DNA of 64,000 bases from Clostridia bacterium (GCA_017399185.1 JAFQEA010000016.1:209264-273263), one strand, 5' to 3'. Counted from the first letter of the stretch, positions 41,078-50,551 are shown. Notes: a model not told the origin generated them from the sequence alone. Program-made: numbers and translations.

Positions 41078-43771
41078 ATGGGACTCATTAGATATTTTTT
41101 AGAATCCGATTCAAGAAAAAGCTTAAAAAAGCTTAACCAAATGGCAGAAAAGGTTTTAGCCCTTTCACCAACGTACGAAGCCATGACCGAGCAAGAGCTC
41201 AAAGAACAAACGCCAAAGCTTAAGGAACGCTTGAAAAACGGCGAAACTTTAGACGATATTTTATACGATGCTTTCGCCCTTGTGCGTGAAGCAAGCTACC
41301 GCGTGCTCAATATGCGCCACTACAAGGTGCAGGTTATGGGTGGTATCTGCGCTCACCAAGGCCGTGTTGCCGAGCTTAAAACAGGTGAAGGTAAAACCTT
41401 GATGGAAACCTTGCCGGCATACTTAAACGCGCTTTCAGGTAAGGGCGTGCATATCGTTACCGTCAACGATTATCTTGCAAAACGTGACGCCGAGTGGATG
41501 GGTAAAATTTACCGCTTTTTAGGGCTTACGGTTGGTGTTAACGTACACGGTATGGACGATAACGAAAAGCGTAAGGCTTACGCCTGCGACATAACCTACG
41601 GCACGAATAACGAGTTCGGCTTTGACTATCTGCGCGATAACCTTAAGGTTAACCTTTCAGAAATGGTTCAACGCGGGCTTGACTTTGCAATCGTGGACGA
41701 AGTCGACTCAATCTTAATAGACGAAGCAAGAACGCCTTTGATTATTTCAGGTAAGGGCGGGGAGTCTTCACAGCTGTATATTGATGCAAACCGCTTTGTC
41801 CGCACCCTTCGCCGTGATGAAGATTACACCTTGGATGAAAAGGAAAAATCTATCCAGATAACCGAGCAAGGCTCAAACAAGGCTGAAAGATTTTTCGGCA
41901 TTGAAAACCTTGCCGACGTTGAAAACGCTGACCTTAACCACCATATCCAACAAGCACTTAAGGCACACCATATCTTCAAGCGCGATAACGACTATATCGT
42001 GCAGGACGGCGAAATCGTCATCGTTGACGAATTCACGGGCCGTTTGATGCAGGGCAGAAGATACTCTGAAGGTCTTCACCAGGCAATCGAAGCAAAGGAA
42101 GGCGTTGTGGTAAGAAGCGAAAACAAAACCCTTGCAACCATTACCTTCCAGAACTATTTCCGCCTGTACCGCAAATTGTCGGGCATGACGGGTACTGCTA
42201 AAACCGAAGAAGAAGAATTCAAGACCATTTACGGGCTTGACGTTTTAGAAATCCCAACCAACAAGCAAATGATTAGGGTTGACGAAAACGACGTGGTTTA
42301 CCCAACCGAAAAGGGTAAAATCCGCGCGCTCGTTGAAGATATCAAGCGCCACCACGAAAAGGGTCAGCCAATCCTTGTTGGTACGGTTACCGTTGAAAAG
42401 TCAGAGCTTATTTCACGCGCGCTCTTACGCGAGAGAATCAAGCACAATATCTTAAACGCTAAAAACCACCGCCGCGAAGCTGAAATTATCGCACAGGCCG
42501 GGCAGAAGGGTGCGGTTACAATCGCAACCAACATGGCTGGTCGTGGTACCGACATTTTGCTTGGCGGTAACCCTGAATTTATGGCTAAACAAGATTTAAG
42601 AAATCTTGGCTATCAGGACGAAGATATCGAGCTTGCAGTATCGTTTGTCCAAAACGTACCTGAAAACATTAAAGCCCTGCGCGCAAAATATGCAGAGCTA
42701 CACGAAAAGCACGCGCAGGTTACCGAGCAGCAAAAGAAGGAAGTCGTTGCTGCAGGTGGCTTAAGGATTATCGGTACAGAGCGTCACGAATCACGCCGTA
42801 TCGACAACCAGTTGCGTGGTCGTGCCGGCCGTCAAGGTGACCCGGGTTCATCGGTTTTCTATATTTCGCTTGAAGACGAGCTTGCTTCACGCTTCGGCGG
42901 GGAAAGAATGCAGTCTATGTATAAAATGTTCAAGATGGACGAAGATATGCCGCTTTCAGCAAAGATGCTTTCACGCGGTATTGAAAACGCCCAACGCAAC
43001 ATTGAAGGCAGAAACTTCAGCGCCAGAAGACACCTTATCGAATACGATAACGTTATGAACACCCAACGCCACGTTATGTACGCTGAACGTATGAAGGTTT
43101 TACGCGGTGAAAACGTTCACGACGACGTTTTGAAGTTTATCCCCGACTATATTGCCGATATCTTGGTTGACGGTATCCCTGACCCTGATAAGCCTGCAAC
43201 CTGGAACAAGGATAAGATTAACGAAGCATTAGAACGCTTTGCGTTAGTTCCCGAAACAAACCTTATCACCGACGAAGATTTAGAACGCTTATATTACGAT
43301 AAGCTTTTAGATAAATGCGTTGAAGAAACAATCCGTCAGTACGAAGAAAGAATTGAAGAGCATAAAACGCGCGGCGTTGACTTTTACGAAGTCGAACGCA
43401 TAATCCTTTTAAAGACCGTTGATAAGCGTTGGATTGACCATATTGACGCAATGGATAAGTTAAAACGCGGTATATCTTTACGTTCTTACGCTAACGAAAA
43501 CCCACTCAACGCCTTCAAGAAAGAAGGTCACGAAATGTTCGAAGAAATGACCGAAGCCATCAGGGAAGAAACCATCAGGGTTTTATTAAAGCTTAAGGTC
43601 AATATTGAACGCATGCCGTCAAAGGAAGTGCAAAACAAGACGTACAATATGTCAAAGAGCCATCTTTCGCCACAGGTTTCCAACCCGATTAAGGTTGAAA
43701 AAGCCCCCGGCAGAAACGATCCTTGCCCATGCGGCAGCGGCAAAAAATATAAGAACTGCTGTGGCAGATAA
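41078..43771 (+). CDS. secA: Preprotein translocase ATPase SecA
   Basis: This is the motor that drives unfolded preproteins through SecYEG, 897 residues. Nucleotide-binding motifs are GEGKT (Walker A, near residue 105) and the DEVDSILIDEARTPLI block (Walker B/DEAD). NMAGRGTDI and GTERHESRRIDNQLRGRAGR form the second nucleotide-binding domain. The preprotein crosslinking domain and C-terminal scaffold follow. The protein ends in a complete SEC-C zinc motif, CPCGSGKKYKNCC. Start at 41078 after AAAAGG. It begins a run of housekeeping genes on the same strand. Confidence 0.98.
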   Translation: MGLIRYFLESDSRKSLKKLNQMAEKVLALSPTYEAMTEQELKEQTPKLKERLKNGETLDDILYDAFALVREASYRVLNMRHYKVQVMGGICAHQGRVAELKTGEGKTLMETLPAYLNALSGKGVHIVTVNDYLAKRDAEWMGKIYRFLGLTVGVNVHGMDDNEKRKAYACDITYGTNNEFGFDYLRDNLKVNLSEMVQRGLDFAIVDEVDSILIDEARTPLIISGKGGESSQLYIDANRFVRTLRRDEDYTLDEKEKSIQITEQGSNKAERFFGIENLADVENADLNHHIQQALKAHHIFKRDNDYIVQDGEIVIVDEFTGRLMQGRRYSEGLHQAIEAKEGVVVRSENKTLATITFQNYFRLYRKLSGMTGTAKTEEEEFKTIYGLDVLEIPTNKQMIRVDENDVVYPTEKGKIRALVEDIKRHHEKGQPILVGTVTVEKSELISRALLRERIKHNILNAKNHRREAEIIAQAGQKGAVTIATNMAGRGTDILLGGNPEFMAKQDLRNLGYQDEDIELAVSFVQNVPENIKALRAKYAELHEKHAQVTEQQKKEVVAAGGLRIIGTERHESRRIDNQLRGRAGRQGDPGSSVFYISLEDELASRFGGERMQSMYKMFKMDEDMPLSAKMLSRGIENAQRNIEGRNFSARRHLIEYDNVMNTQRHVMYAERMKVLRGENVHDDVLKFIPDYIADILVDGIPDPDKPATWNKDKINEALERFALVPETNLITDEDLERLYYDKLLDKCVEETIRQYEERIEEHKTRGVDFYEVERIILLKTVDKRWIDHIDAMDKLKRGISLRSYANENPLNAFKKEGHEMFEEMTEAIREETIRVLLKLKVNIERMPSKEVQNKTYNMSKSHLSPQVSNPIKVEKAPGRNDPCPCGSGKKYKNCCGR

Positions 43772-43786
43772 TTGATAAAAAGCCCG

Positions 43787-43800
43787 CTATAGGGCGATTA
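43787..43800 (+). repeat. Dispersed motif copy, CTATAGGGCGATTA
   Basis: In the secA-prfB spacer, preceded by AAAAAGCCCG and followed by TCGACC. One mismatch. Confidence 0.7.
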
Positions 43801-43822
43801 TCGACCAATTAACCATAATTTT

Positions 43823-44920
43823 ATGATTAGAACCGATTTATATTACGAAAAATTTAAAGAGCTTAAATCAATCCTTGATGAAGCCAAAAACGCGCTTGAT
43901 ATAGAAAATGCAAGAAAGCAACTTATCGAGATTGAAGCCGAACAGCAAAACCCTGAAGTTTGGGGTGATTTGGCGCGCTCGACCGAGCTTGCGAGAAAGG
44001 CACAAGCATTAAGGCGTAAAATTTCCTTGATAGATGAAAGCTATAAAACGATTGCCGACGCGGAAGAGCTTGTTGAGCTTGCCGCTCTTGAAGACGACGA
44101 CAGCTTTTTGCCTGAAATCGATAAGGAGCTTGTCGCCGCTGAAAAGGAAATCGAAGAGATTAGGCTTCAGACCTTGCTAAAGGGCAAGTATGACGATTTG
44201 AACGCCATTATGTCCTTACACGCGGGCGCAGGCGGCACGGAAGCGTGCGACTGGACCGAAATGCTTTACAGGCTTTACATTTGCTATGCCGAAAAGCACG
44301 GCTATAAGCTGACCGAGCTTGACCGTTTAGCCGGTGACGACGCAGGGCTTAAAAGCGTAAGCTTTAAGATTGAAGGCGAAAACGCTTACGGCTATCTGAA
44401 GGCTGAAAAGGGCGTGCATAGGCTTGTCAGGATTTCGCCCTTTGACGCTAACGCAAGAAGACACACGTCTTTTGCTTCTTTAGAAGTAATGCCCGAAATT
44501 GACAATTCGGACGAAATCCAAATCCGTCCTGAAGAGCTTAAGGTTGATACCTACCGTTCGTCAGGGGCAGGCGGTCAGCACGTTAATAAAACAGAATCTG
44601 CAATACGTATAACCCACTTACCGACGGGTATAATCGTTGCTTGCCAGAACGAAAGAAGCCAGGTGCAAAACCGTGAGCAGGCTATGAAAATGCTTATAAG
44701 CAAGCTTGTTGAAAAACGCGAATCCGAGCGTATGCAGGAAGCGCAGGAGCTTAAGGGCGATATCAAAAAAATTGAGTTTGGCAGCCAGATTCGCAGCTAC
44801 GTTTTCTGCCCGTACACGATGGTTAAGGACCACCGCACGGGGTATGAAACAGGTAATATCCAGGCTGTAATGGACGGGGATATCGACGGGTTTATCGTTG
44901 AATATTTAAAACGCACTTAA
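43823..44920 (+). CDS. prfB: Peptide chain release factor 2, without programmed frameshift
   Basis: RF2 recognises UGA and UAA stops and triggers peptide release. The protein has 365 residues with the anticodon-like tripeptide SPF (RISPFDANA) and the catalytic GGQ (SGAGGQHVNKT). SPF rather than PxT separates it from RF1. Many bacteria encode an in-frame UGA near codon 25 that needs +1 frameshifting; here the equivalent region is an uninterrupted frame, so autoregulation by frameshift is absent. No SD is evident before the ATG. Confidence 0.97.
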   Translation: MIRTDLYYEKFKELKSILDEAKNALDIENARKQLIEIEAEQQNPEVWGDLARSTELARKAQALRRKISLIDESYKTIADAEELVELAALEDDDSFLPEIDKELVAAEKEIEEIRLQTLLKGKYDDLNAIMSLHAGAGGTEACDWTEMLYRLYICYAEKHGYKLTELDRLAGDDAGLKSVSFKIEGENAYGYLKAEKGVHRLVRISPFDANARRHTSFASLEVMPEIDNSDEIQIRPEELKVDTYRSSGAGGQHVNKTESAIRITHLPTGIIVACQNERSQVQNREQAMKMLISKLVEKRESERMQEAQELKGDIKKIEFGSQIRSYVFCPYTMVKDHRTGYETGNIQAVMDGDIDGFIVEYLKRT

Positions 44921-44945
44921 TATAGCCGCTTTCAAAAAAACAAGG

Positions 44946-44958
44946 CTATAGTCGATTA
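44946..44958 (+). repeat. Dispersed motif copy with 1-nt deletion, CTATAGTCGATTA
   Basis: In the prfB-tsaD spacer, 12 nt before the tsaD start. Confidence 0.6.
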
Positions 44959-44970
44959 ACAAGGTGTTTT

Positions 44971-46017
44971 ATGGATTATTTTGAAAAAATAAACCAATTA
45001 CCCATAAAAGAAAATCCTATCATTTTAGGCATAGAATCTTCTTGTGACGAAACTGCTGCCGCGCTCGTTCAGGGCGGTAGGGTTATTTTGGCGCAGGAAA
45101 TTATAAGCTCTAGCGTAGAGCAGGCGAAGTACGGCGGCGTTGTACCCGAAATTGCTTCACGCGCGCATACAGACGCCGTGTCAGACGCGGTTAACGGCGC
45201 GCTTAAAAAAGCGGGGCTAAAATTTAGCGATATCGACGCTATTGCCGTAACCTACGGTGCAGGGCTTTTAGGTGCGCTGCTTGTTGGGTTATCTTACGCA
45301 AAGGCGTTGGCGTTTTCACTTTCCGTTCCGCTTATCGGCGTAAGCCACATTAGGGGACACATGGCGGCGGCTTATCTTGCTGATACCGAGCTAAAGCCAC
45401 CCTTTATCGGGCTTTTGGCGTCGGGCGGACATACGGCAGTCACCGTTGTTGAAGACTATCAAAAGCTTAAGCTTTTAGGAGGCACGCTTGACGATGCCGT
45501 TGGTGAAGCCTTTGATAAGGTTGCCCGCGTTTTGGGGCTATCATACCCGGGTGGACCTAACGTTGAAAATTTAGCAAAGCAAGGTCAAAATAATATTGCC
45601 TTGCCTAAAATGCTTAAAGGTTTGGGCGGCTATAACTTTTCTTACAGCGGATTAAAAACGGCGGTTATAAACTACAAGCACCAGCGCGACCAAAAGGGTG
45701 AAGATTTTAATAAAGCAGACCTTGCTTGCTCCTTCCAATCGGCGGCGCTTGATATTTTGGTTGATAAGGCTATTGAAGCCGCAACCGAATATAGCGTACA
45801 TACCATTGCCGTTGGCGGCGGCGTTGCGGCAAACGGATATTTGCGTGAGCAAATTACCAAAAAGTGCGCCAATAGGTCGATTAAAGTCGTTTTACCGCCA
45901 AAGCCATTATGCACGGATAACGCCGCAATGATAGCGGCTGAAGGGTACATAAAATACGTTAACCGCGAATTCAGCGACTTGACGCTTAACGCTAAAGCCC
46001 AGGTAAGCCTTGTATAA
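44971..46017 (+). CDS. tsaD: tRNA N6-adenosine threonylcarbamoyltransferase
   Basis: TsaD (YgjD/Kae1) transfers the threonylcarbamoyl group to A37 of ANN-decoding tRNAs. It has 348 residues. It shows LGIESSCDETAAALV at the N-terminus, the metal-binding HIRGH (HxxxH) near residue 128, SGGHTAV, GGPNVE and FSYSGLKTA, and the C-terminal CTDNAAMIA. TsaB/TsaE genes are not adjacent. A sense copy of the dispersed motif encodes ANRSIK near residue 303, aligned without a gap to the normal family sequence. Confidence 0.96.
   Translation: MDYFEKINQLPIKENPIILGIESSCDETAAALVQGGRVILAQEIISSSVEQAKYGGVVPEIASRAHTDAVSDAVNGALKKAGLKFSDIDAIAVTYGAGLLGALLVGLSYAKALAFSLSVPLIGVSHIRGHMAAAYLADTELKPPFIGLLASGGHTAVTVVEDYQKLKLLGGTLDDAVGEAFDKVARVLGLSYPGGPNVENLAKQGQNNIALPKMLKGLGGYNFSYSGLKTAVINYKHQRDQKGEDFNKADLACSFQSAALDILVDKAIEAATEYSVHTIAVGGGVAANGYLREQITKKCANRSIKVVLPPKPLCTDNAAMIAAEGYIKYVNREFSDLTLNAKAQVSLV
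45870..45883 (+). repeat. Dispersed motif copy, CAATAGGTCGATTA
   Basis: Inside tsaD, sense, preceded by AAAAAGTGCGC as in intergenic copies. Confidence 0.7.
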
Positions 46018-46095
46018 TTTGTTAACAATTTGGCTGTGTGTATCATATAATACCCCATAAAGTTTTGCGCACCTTAAGCGCATAAAAGGGGTAAA

Positions 46096-47457
46096 ATGAA
46101 ACACACACTGCATTACGATAAAAGCTTTAAGCCGTTGTCGCTTGTTCTGAAGGACTATAAGGAAAGGGTTGAAAAAAGTGTAAGCCCTGACAAGGTTTAC
46201 TTTAGTATTGATCGGCATAACGGATATAATTACCAGCTTGGGCTTGATATTTTTTCCGACCCAAGCATGTATATGGAAAACCTTTTTATTATTGAGCGGC
46301 TTATTAAAACCGCGCTTTGGATTGCAGGCGGATACAAAATAACAATCCTTGGTAAGGACTATATTTTTGAGTATATCAAGAACGCCTATAAAAAAGGCGG
46401 ACTCCGCGCGTTTGACAGCGATTTTATGTCAACCGTTTACGAAAGGCCCTTCATTGTTGAAAGGTGCAATCAAAATGAGTTTCCTAAAAAGCGTAGTGCA
46501 AGCGTTAAAATAGGCGGTCACACGAAGGGGTGCAGGATTGGCTTTGACGCGGGCGGAAGTGACAGAAAGGTTTCCGCAGTCATTGACGGAAAGGTCGTTT
46601 ACGCTGAAGAAGTCGTTTGGTCGCCAAAGACCAAAACCGACTATAATTACCATAAAAACGAGATACGTACCGCATTTTTGACAGCCAAAAGTCATTTGCC
46701 GCGCCTTGATGCGATAGGCGTTTCATCGGCGGGCGTATATATAGATAACAAGGTTAAGGTGGCTTCACTTTTTATCAAGGTTGACAAAAAGGACTTTAAG
46801 CCGCACGTTGAAAATATCTATACCGACCTTGCTGAAGAATTCGGCGTACCCATAACGGTCGCTAACGACGGTGACGTAACAGCCTTGGCAGGGGCAATCA
46901 AGCTCAAAAGGGGCTGTGTTTTGGGTATAGCAATGGGCACAAGCCAGGCTGGCGGTTACATAAACAAGGACGGCGGCATTGACGATATTTTAAGCGAGCT
47001 TGCTTTCGTCCCTATCGACGTGCAGGAAGATTCGCCCGTGGACGAGTGGTCCAAGGACTTTGGCGTTGGTGCAAAATACTTTTCGCAAGACGGCGTGATA
47101 AGGCTTGCCGAGCTTGCAGGCGTTACTTTTAATGATGGCTTAACCCAAGCCGAAAAGCTTAAAGTCGTGCAGGATATGGCAAAGGCAGGCGATGCGCGCT
47201 TTGAACGCATTTTTAAGGATATCGGCATATATCTTGGCTATGCGATAGCATACTATGCTAATTTTTATCAGATTGAGCACGTTTTACTGCTTGGCCGCGC
47301 ACTCGTCGGTGGGGCAGGGCGGCTTGTAAAGGATATGGCTGAAAGGGTTTTAAGTGAAGAATTCCCAAAGCTTAACAAAATAAATATAATTTTACCGGAT
47401 GATAATAAATTAAAGCTTGAGCAAAGCGCCGTTGCGGCAACGCTGACGCAGATTTAG
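46096..47457 (+). CDS. ROK-like protein with long unusual N-terminal domain
   Basis: This 453-residue protein has a C-terminal part (from about residue 145) that looks like a ROK-family actin-fold ATPase: GFDAGGSDRKVSAVIDG is the phosphate-1 region, VANDGDVTALAGA carries the expected Asn-Asp pair, and GIAMGTSQAGG is the phosphate-2 loop. The ROK zinc motif (GHxxx...CxCG) is absent. The first 145 residues form a separate domain I do not recognise, without a helix-turn-helix. It may be a sugar kinase or a sensor. It is in line with tsaD and maf. Confidence 0.7.
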   Translation: MKHTLHYDKSFKPLSLVLKDYKERVEKSVSPDKVYFSIDRHNGYNYQLGLDIFSDPSMYMENLFIIERLIKTALWIAGGYKITILGKDYIFEYIKNAYKKGGLRAFDSDFMSTVYERPFIVERCNQNEFPKKRSASVKIGGHTKGCRIGFDAGGSDRKVSAVIDGKVVYAEEVVWSPKTKTDYNYHKNEIRTAFLTAKSHLPRLDAIGVSSAGVYIDNKVKVASLFIKVDKKDFKPHVENIYTDLAEEFGVPITVANDGDVTALAGAIKLKRGCVLGIAMGTSQAGGYINKDGGIDDILSELAFVPIDVQEDSPVDEWSKDFGVGAKYFSQDGVIRLAELAGVTFNDGLTQAEKLKVVQDMAKAGDARFERIFKDIGIYLGYAIAYYANFYQIEHVLLLGRALVGGAGRLVKDMAERVLSEEFPKLNKINIILPDDNKLKLEQSAVAATLTQI

Positions 47458-47482
47458 CACAAGTATTAGATAAAAGTGAGTT

Positions 47483-48034
47483 ATGAAGCATTTTATTTTA
47501 GCAAGCGCATCACCGCGCCGGCGTGAAATTTTAGCCGAACACGGCTATGACTTTACGGTTATACCGTCAAATACGGAAGAAGCCGTTTGCGATGAATTAG
47601 AGCCAGTTGAGTACGTTAAGCTGCTTGCAAAGCAAAAAGCGGTTGAAGTTTTTAGCCGCACAAAACAGCTTACTTTAGGGGCGGATACCATTGTGGTTTT
47701 GGACGGGCAAATTTTAGGTAAACCCGCCAATAAGTCGATTAACGCCCAATTTTTAAAAAATCTTTCGGGCAAAAGCCACTATGTTTATACAGGCTTTGCA
47801 ATCGTTGATAAAGACCTTTTGATAGTTGACGTTGACAAGACGCGCGTTGAGTTTAACAGCCTTACCGATAAAGATATAAAGCTTTACGTTGACAGCGGAT
47901 TAGGGCTTGACAAGGCAGGCGGCTATGGCATACAGGACGGGTTTAATTTAGTTAAAGAAATTGAAGGTAGTTTTTACAACGTGGTGGGGCTTCCCATCGA
48001 AAAAATAAATCAAACGTTTAAGGAGCTAAAATGA
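47483..48034 (+). CDS. maf: Maf-family nucleotide pyrophosphatase
   Basis: This 183-residue protein has the Maf signature ASASPRRREIL at residues 6-16, the catalytic Asp in GADTIV and the conserved SGKSHYVYTG. Maf proteins hydrolyse dTTP/UTP or modified nucleotides and are linked to septum control. Its TGA overlaps the mreB-like start (ATGA). A sense copy of the dispersed motif encodes ANKSIN near residue 84, again without an insertion relative to homologues. Confidence 0.95.
   Translation: MKHFILASASPRRREILAEHGYDFTVIPSNTEEAVCDELEPVEYVKLLAKQKAVEVFSRTKQLTLGADTIVVLDGQILGKPANKSINAQFLKNLSGKSHYVYTGFAIVDKDLLIVDVDKTRVEFNSLTDKDIKLYVDSGLGLDKAGGYGIQDGFNLVKEIEGSFYNVVGLPIEKINQTFKELK
47728..47741 (+). 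repeat. Dispersed motif copy, CAATAAGTCGATTA
   Basis: Inside maf, sense. One mismatch. Confidence 0.7.
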
Positions 48035-49038
48035 GCAACAATACTATTGCGTTAGATATGGGTTCATCTTTCACAAGTATTTATCAGGTAGGACAGCACG
48101 TGGTTTTGTTTGAACCAAGCCTTATTGCGTTTCAGTCTGACGATTTATCAAAGGTAAAGGCAGTCGGTCTTGAAGCTAAAAAGCTGCTTGGCAGGACCAC
48201 CGATTCTACCGAGCTTGTCGCACCCGTTTTTGATTCAAATATCACCGATGAAAGGTCTGCAAGCAAGATGCTTGAAAGCTTTTTAAATAAAATCACCGTG
48301 CGCAAATTTTCTGCAAGACCGTCAGTTGTTATGTCTGTTCCGTGCGGCGTTACCGAAAAAGGGCTTCGCGCGTATGAACGCGTTTTAAAGGACGCGGGCG
48401 TAAGCGATTATGCGTTTATCGAATCGCCTGTGCTTACGGCAATCGGGCTTAACGTTTCAATGACAAACGCTTCACCTGCGTTTATCGTTGATATTGGCGG
48501 TGGAACAACGGAAATTGCCGCGGTTTCTTTAGACGGCATTATTTGCGGCGTTACCGTCAACATTGGCGGACTTACGCTTGATTCAATGCTGATGACCCAC
48601 CTTAAAGAAAAATTCCAGCTAAAAATCGGCTCACTCACCGCAGAAAACATCATGCACGGCGTTTGCAGTCTTATCGAAGGCGACACGACAAGCATGGTTG
48701 TGCACGGCCAATCAATGGCAACCGGCAGACCTGATTCTATCCTTTTGTCCGCGCGCGACGTTTTAGAACCGCTTAAGATTTTCTTTGATAAAATCTTTCA
48801 GGTGACCAGCATGGTTTTAGCAAAGCTTCCTGCAGAAGTTTCTGCCGATATCCGCAGAAACGGCGTGTATTTTTCGGGCGGGCTTTCAAAGATTGAAGGG
48901 CTTGAAGAATACTTCCGCCAAACCATGGGTATGCGCGCTAACATTTTTGCCGACGCGCAGGTTGCAACGGTTCTTGGCGGCGGCGTGGTTGCTGAAAATA
49001 AACAGCTTCTTAAAAAACTGCGTATAAATAAAATTTAA
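48031..49038 (+). CDS. MreB/Mbl-family rod-shape actin homologue
   Basis: This 335-residue bacterial actin assembles beneath the membrane to guide cell-wall synthesis. It shows the phosphate-1 motif IALDMGSSFTSIY, the connect motif, phosphate-2 FIVDIGGGTTEIAAVS near residue 153, and the adenosine motif YFSGGLSKIEGL. It is somewhat divergent from canonical MreB (for example GSSFTSIY for the usual GTANT). mreC and mreD do not follow. It is coupled to maf by a 4-bp overlap. Confidence 0.88.
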   Translation: MSNNTIALDMGSSFTSIYQVGQHVVLFEPSLIAFQSDDLSKVKAVGLEAKKLLGRTTDSTELVAPVFDSNITDERSASKMLESFLNKITVRKFSARPSVVMSVPCGVTEKGLRAYERVLKDAGVSDYAFIESPVLTAIGLNVSMTNASPAFIVDIGGGTTEIAAVSLDGIICGVTVNIGGLTLDSMLMTHLKEKFQLKIGSLTAENIMHGVCSLIEGDTTSMVVHGQSMATGRPDSILLSARDVLEPLKIFFDKIFQVTSMVLAKLPAEVSADIRRNGVYFSGGLSKIEGLEEYFRQTMGMRANIFADAQVATVLGGGVVAENKQLLKKLRINKI

Positions 49039-49064
49039 AATTTTCCGCAAGGTATAAAAATAAG

Positions 49065-49098
49065 CCTTCTGTCAATAATCTTGGCAGGAGGTTTTTTT
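49065..49098 (+). terminator. Terminator-like hairpin overlapping the rubrerythrin ribosome site
   Basis: A 10-bp stem (49065-49074 with 49082-49091, two G-U pairs) is followed by seven T residues. The 3' arm is the AGGAGG site of the next gene, whose ATG is at 49103. It both looks like the mreB terminator and would mask translation of rubrerythrin. Confidence 0.75.
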
Positions 49099-49102
49099 AT
49101 TT

Positions 49103-49681
49103 ATGCAACTTATTGACAGTCAAACCTATATCAATTTAGCGCGTAGCTTTGCAGGCGAGTGCCAGGCCCAAACGCGGTATAAATTTATCGAGTACGGCGC
49201 GCGCATGCAAAACCTTAACTGCCTTGCTGAAATTATCGACAAGGTTATTTATAACGAGTTCAATCACGCGCGCATTTTGTACACCCATATCCAAAAGGCT
49301 TCAAACAAGACAATCACCAATATTGACGTTTGTATGGGTACGCCGTTCAAGCAAAAGTGGGATTTAGCCGACAATTTATTGTTCGCCGCGGAAGACGAGG
49401 CTGACGAAGTTAAAATTTATCTTGACTTTGCAAAAACCGCCAAGGAAGAAGGCTTTAACGATATCGCCGCAACCTTTAAGATGCTTTCCGACGTGGAAAA
49501 ATCACACAATAAGCTTTTTATGAGCCTTTTTGAACAAATGGACGCAAACACCATGTACAAGCGTGAAAAGCCGGTAAAATGGAAATGCTCTGCCTGCGGC
49601 TTTGAAGCAACTGCTGAAAAGGCTTTTGATACCTGCCCACTATGTCAGGCAAAGCAAGGTCAGGTGCTTTTACACGTTTAA
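49103..49681 (+). CDS. Rubrerythrin
   Basis: This cytoplasmic peroxide-detoxifying di-iron protein, typical of anaerobes, has 192 residues. A four-helix ferritin-like domain (residues 1-145) carries the Glu/His ligands (GECQAQTRYKF, NEFNHAR, EDEADEV, DVEKSHNKLF). A C-terminal rubredoxin-type Fe(Cys)4 centre follows, with CSAC and CPLC pairs. The start lies just after a T run of a terminator-like hairpin that contains its ribosome site. Confidence 0.93.
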   Translation: MQLIDSQTYINLARSFAGECQAQTRYKFIEYGARMQNLNCLAEIIDKVIYNEFNHARILYTHIQKASNKTITNIDVCMGTPFKQKWDLADNLLFAAEDEADEVKIYLDFAKTAKEEGFNDIAATFKMLSDVEKSHNKLFMSLFEQMDANTMYKREKPVKWKCSACGFEATAEKAFDTCPLCQAKQGQVLLHV

Positions 49682-49720
49682 ATAAACAGAAAAGCTCTTT
49701 TAATAATTTTCTTTCCTTTT

Positions 49721-49746
49721 TTGCCCCATACGCTGGGGCTTTTTTG
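49721..49746 (+). terminator. Rubrerythrin terminator
   Basis: The stem GCCCC/GGGGC with loop ATACGCT is followed by TTTTTTTG. Confidence 0.85.
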
Positions 49747-49790
49747 TTTGGGCTAAAAGATATAAATACCTTATTTTTTTATAATTTGTA

Positions 49791-49819
49791 TTGATTTTTA
49801 ATAATTTTTAATGTATAAT
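49791..49819 (+). promoter_or_regulatory. Promoter of the ribbon-helix-helix gene
   Basis: TTGATT (49791-49796) and TATAAT (49814-49819) are separated by 17 nt. Confidence 0.75.
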
Positions 49820-49850
49820 TAACTAAAACAATATGAAATTAAGGTAAGTT

Positions 49851-50477
49851 ATGGGTAAAAGTGTTTATAGTATGGTCTTAACCGATGAGGTTATAAGCGC
49901 GGTTGACCGTTTGGCTATTAAGGAAGGCAAGTCGCGCTCACAAATAGTTGACCAGATTTTGGCAGAGCATATAGGCTTTAACACGGTTGCAAAGCGTATT
50001 GAGCAAATAGTTTTGTTGTCGGGCAGGTGCTTGCAAGCCCACCAACGGCTGCGCGTTGAAAGAACACAGCAATCGGTTATCGACTTTTTAAGTGCAATCG
50101 AATATAAGTATAGTCCGCGCGTAAGATACAGCGTGGAGCTTTTCCCCAACGGCTTAAACGTGGGTGTGCTTAAAATAAGCCTTCGCACCACGAACGACGT
50201 GTTGCTTGAACTTATTGCGCAGTTTTTTACAACACTTATTGCCATTGAAAAAAAGTACCGCAGTGGCATTGAATATTTTATTGACGGCGGAAAGCTTTCA
50301 CGTAAGCTTGATTTTTCAAGTATCGATAGCTTGGACCAGCTGGCAAAGGCGCTTACAGACTACGTTTCAAGCGTAGATTATCTTATGAATTTGTTTATTG
50401 CAAACTATAATAGCGGCTTGGCGAAAACGATAGTTGAAGCAGAGTACTTAAGCATTTTATCTAACGCGGCGCTATAG
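49851..50477 (+). CDS. Ribbon-helix-helix (CopG-like) protein with long C-terminal domain
   Basis: This 208-residue protein begins with a ribbon-helix-helix DNA-binding domain (residues 1-45: SVYSMVLTDEVISAVDRLA then GKSRSQIVDQIL). The remaining 160 residues form a mixed domain (RVRYSVELFPNGLNVGVLKISL) that I cannot assign. It is probably a transcription factor with a sensory or oligomerisation domain. It is transcribed from its own promoter; the targets are unknown. Confidence 0.75.
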   Translation: MGKSVYSMVLTDEVISAVDRLAIKEGKSRSQIVDQILAEHIGFNTVAKRIEQIVLLSGRCLQAHQRLRVERTQQSVIDFLSAIEYKYSPRVRYSVELFPNGLNVGVLKISLRTTNDVLLELIAQFFTTLIAIEKKYRSGIEYFIDGGKLSRKLDFSSIDSLDQLAKALTDYVSSVDYLMNLFIANYNSGLAKTIVEAEYLSILSNAAL

Positions 50478-50498
50478 CTTATTATTAAAAAAGTGGGG

Positions 50499-50512
50499 CT
50501 ATAAGCCTGTAA
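50499..50512 (+). repeat. Degenerate dispersed motif, CTATAAGCCTGTAA
   Basis: Flanked by AAAAAAGTGGGG and ACGGCAATTTTT, so the flank is good though the core is changed. Confidence 0.55.
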
Positions 50513-50551
50513 ACGGCAATTTTTATCTTAAATCAACAAAATTGGTGTGAT

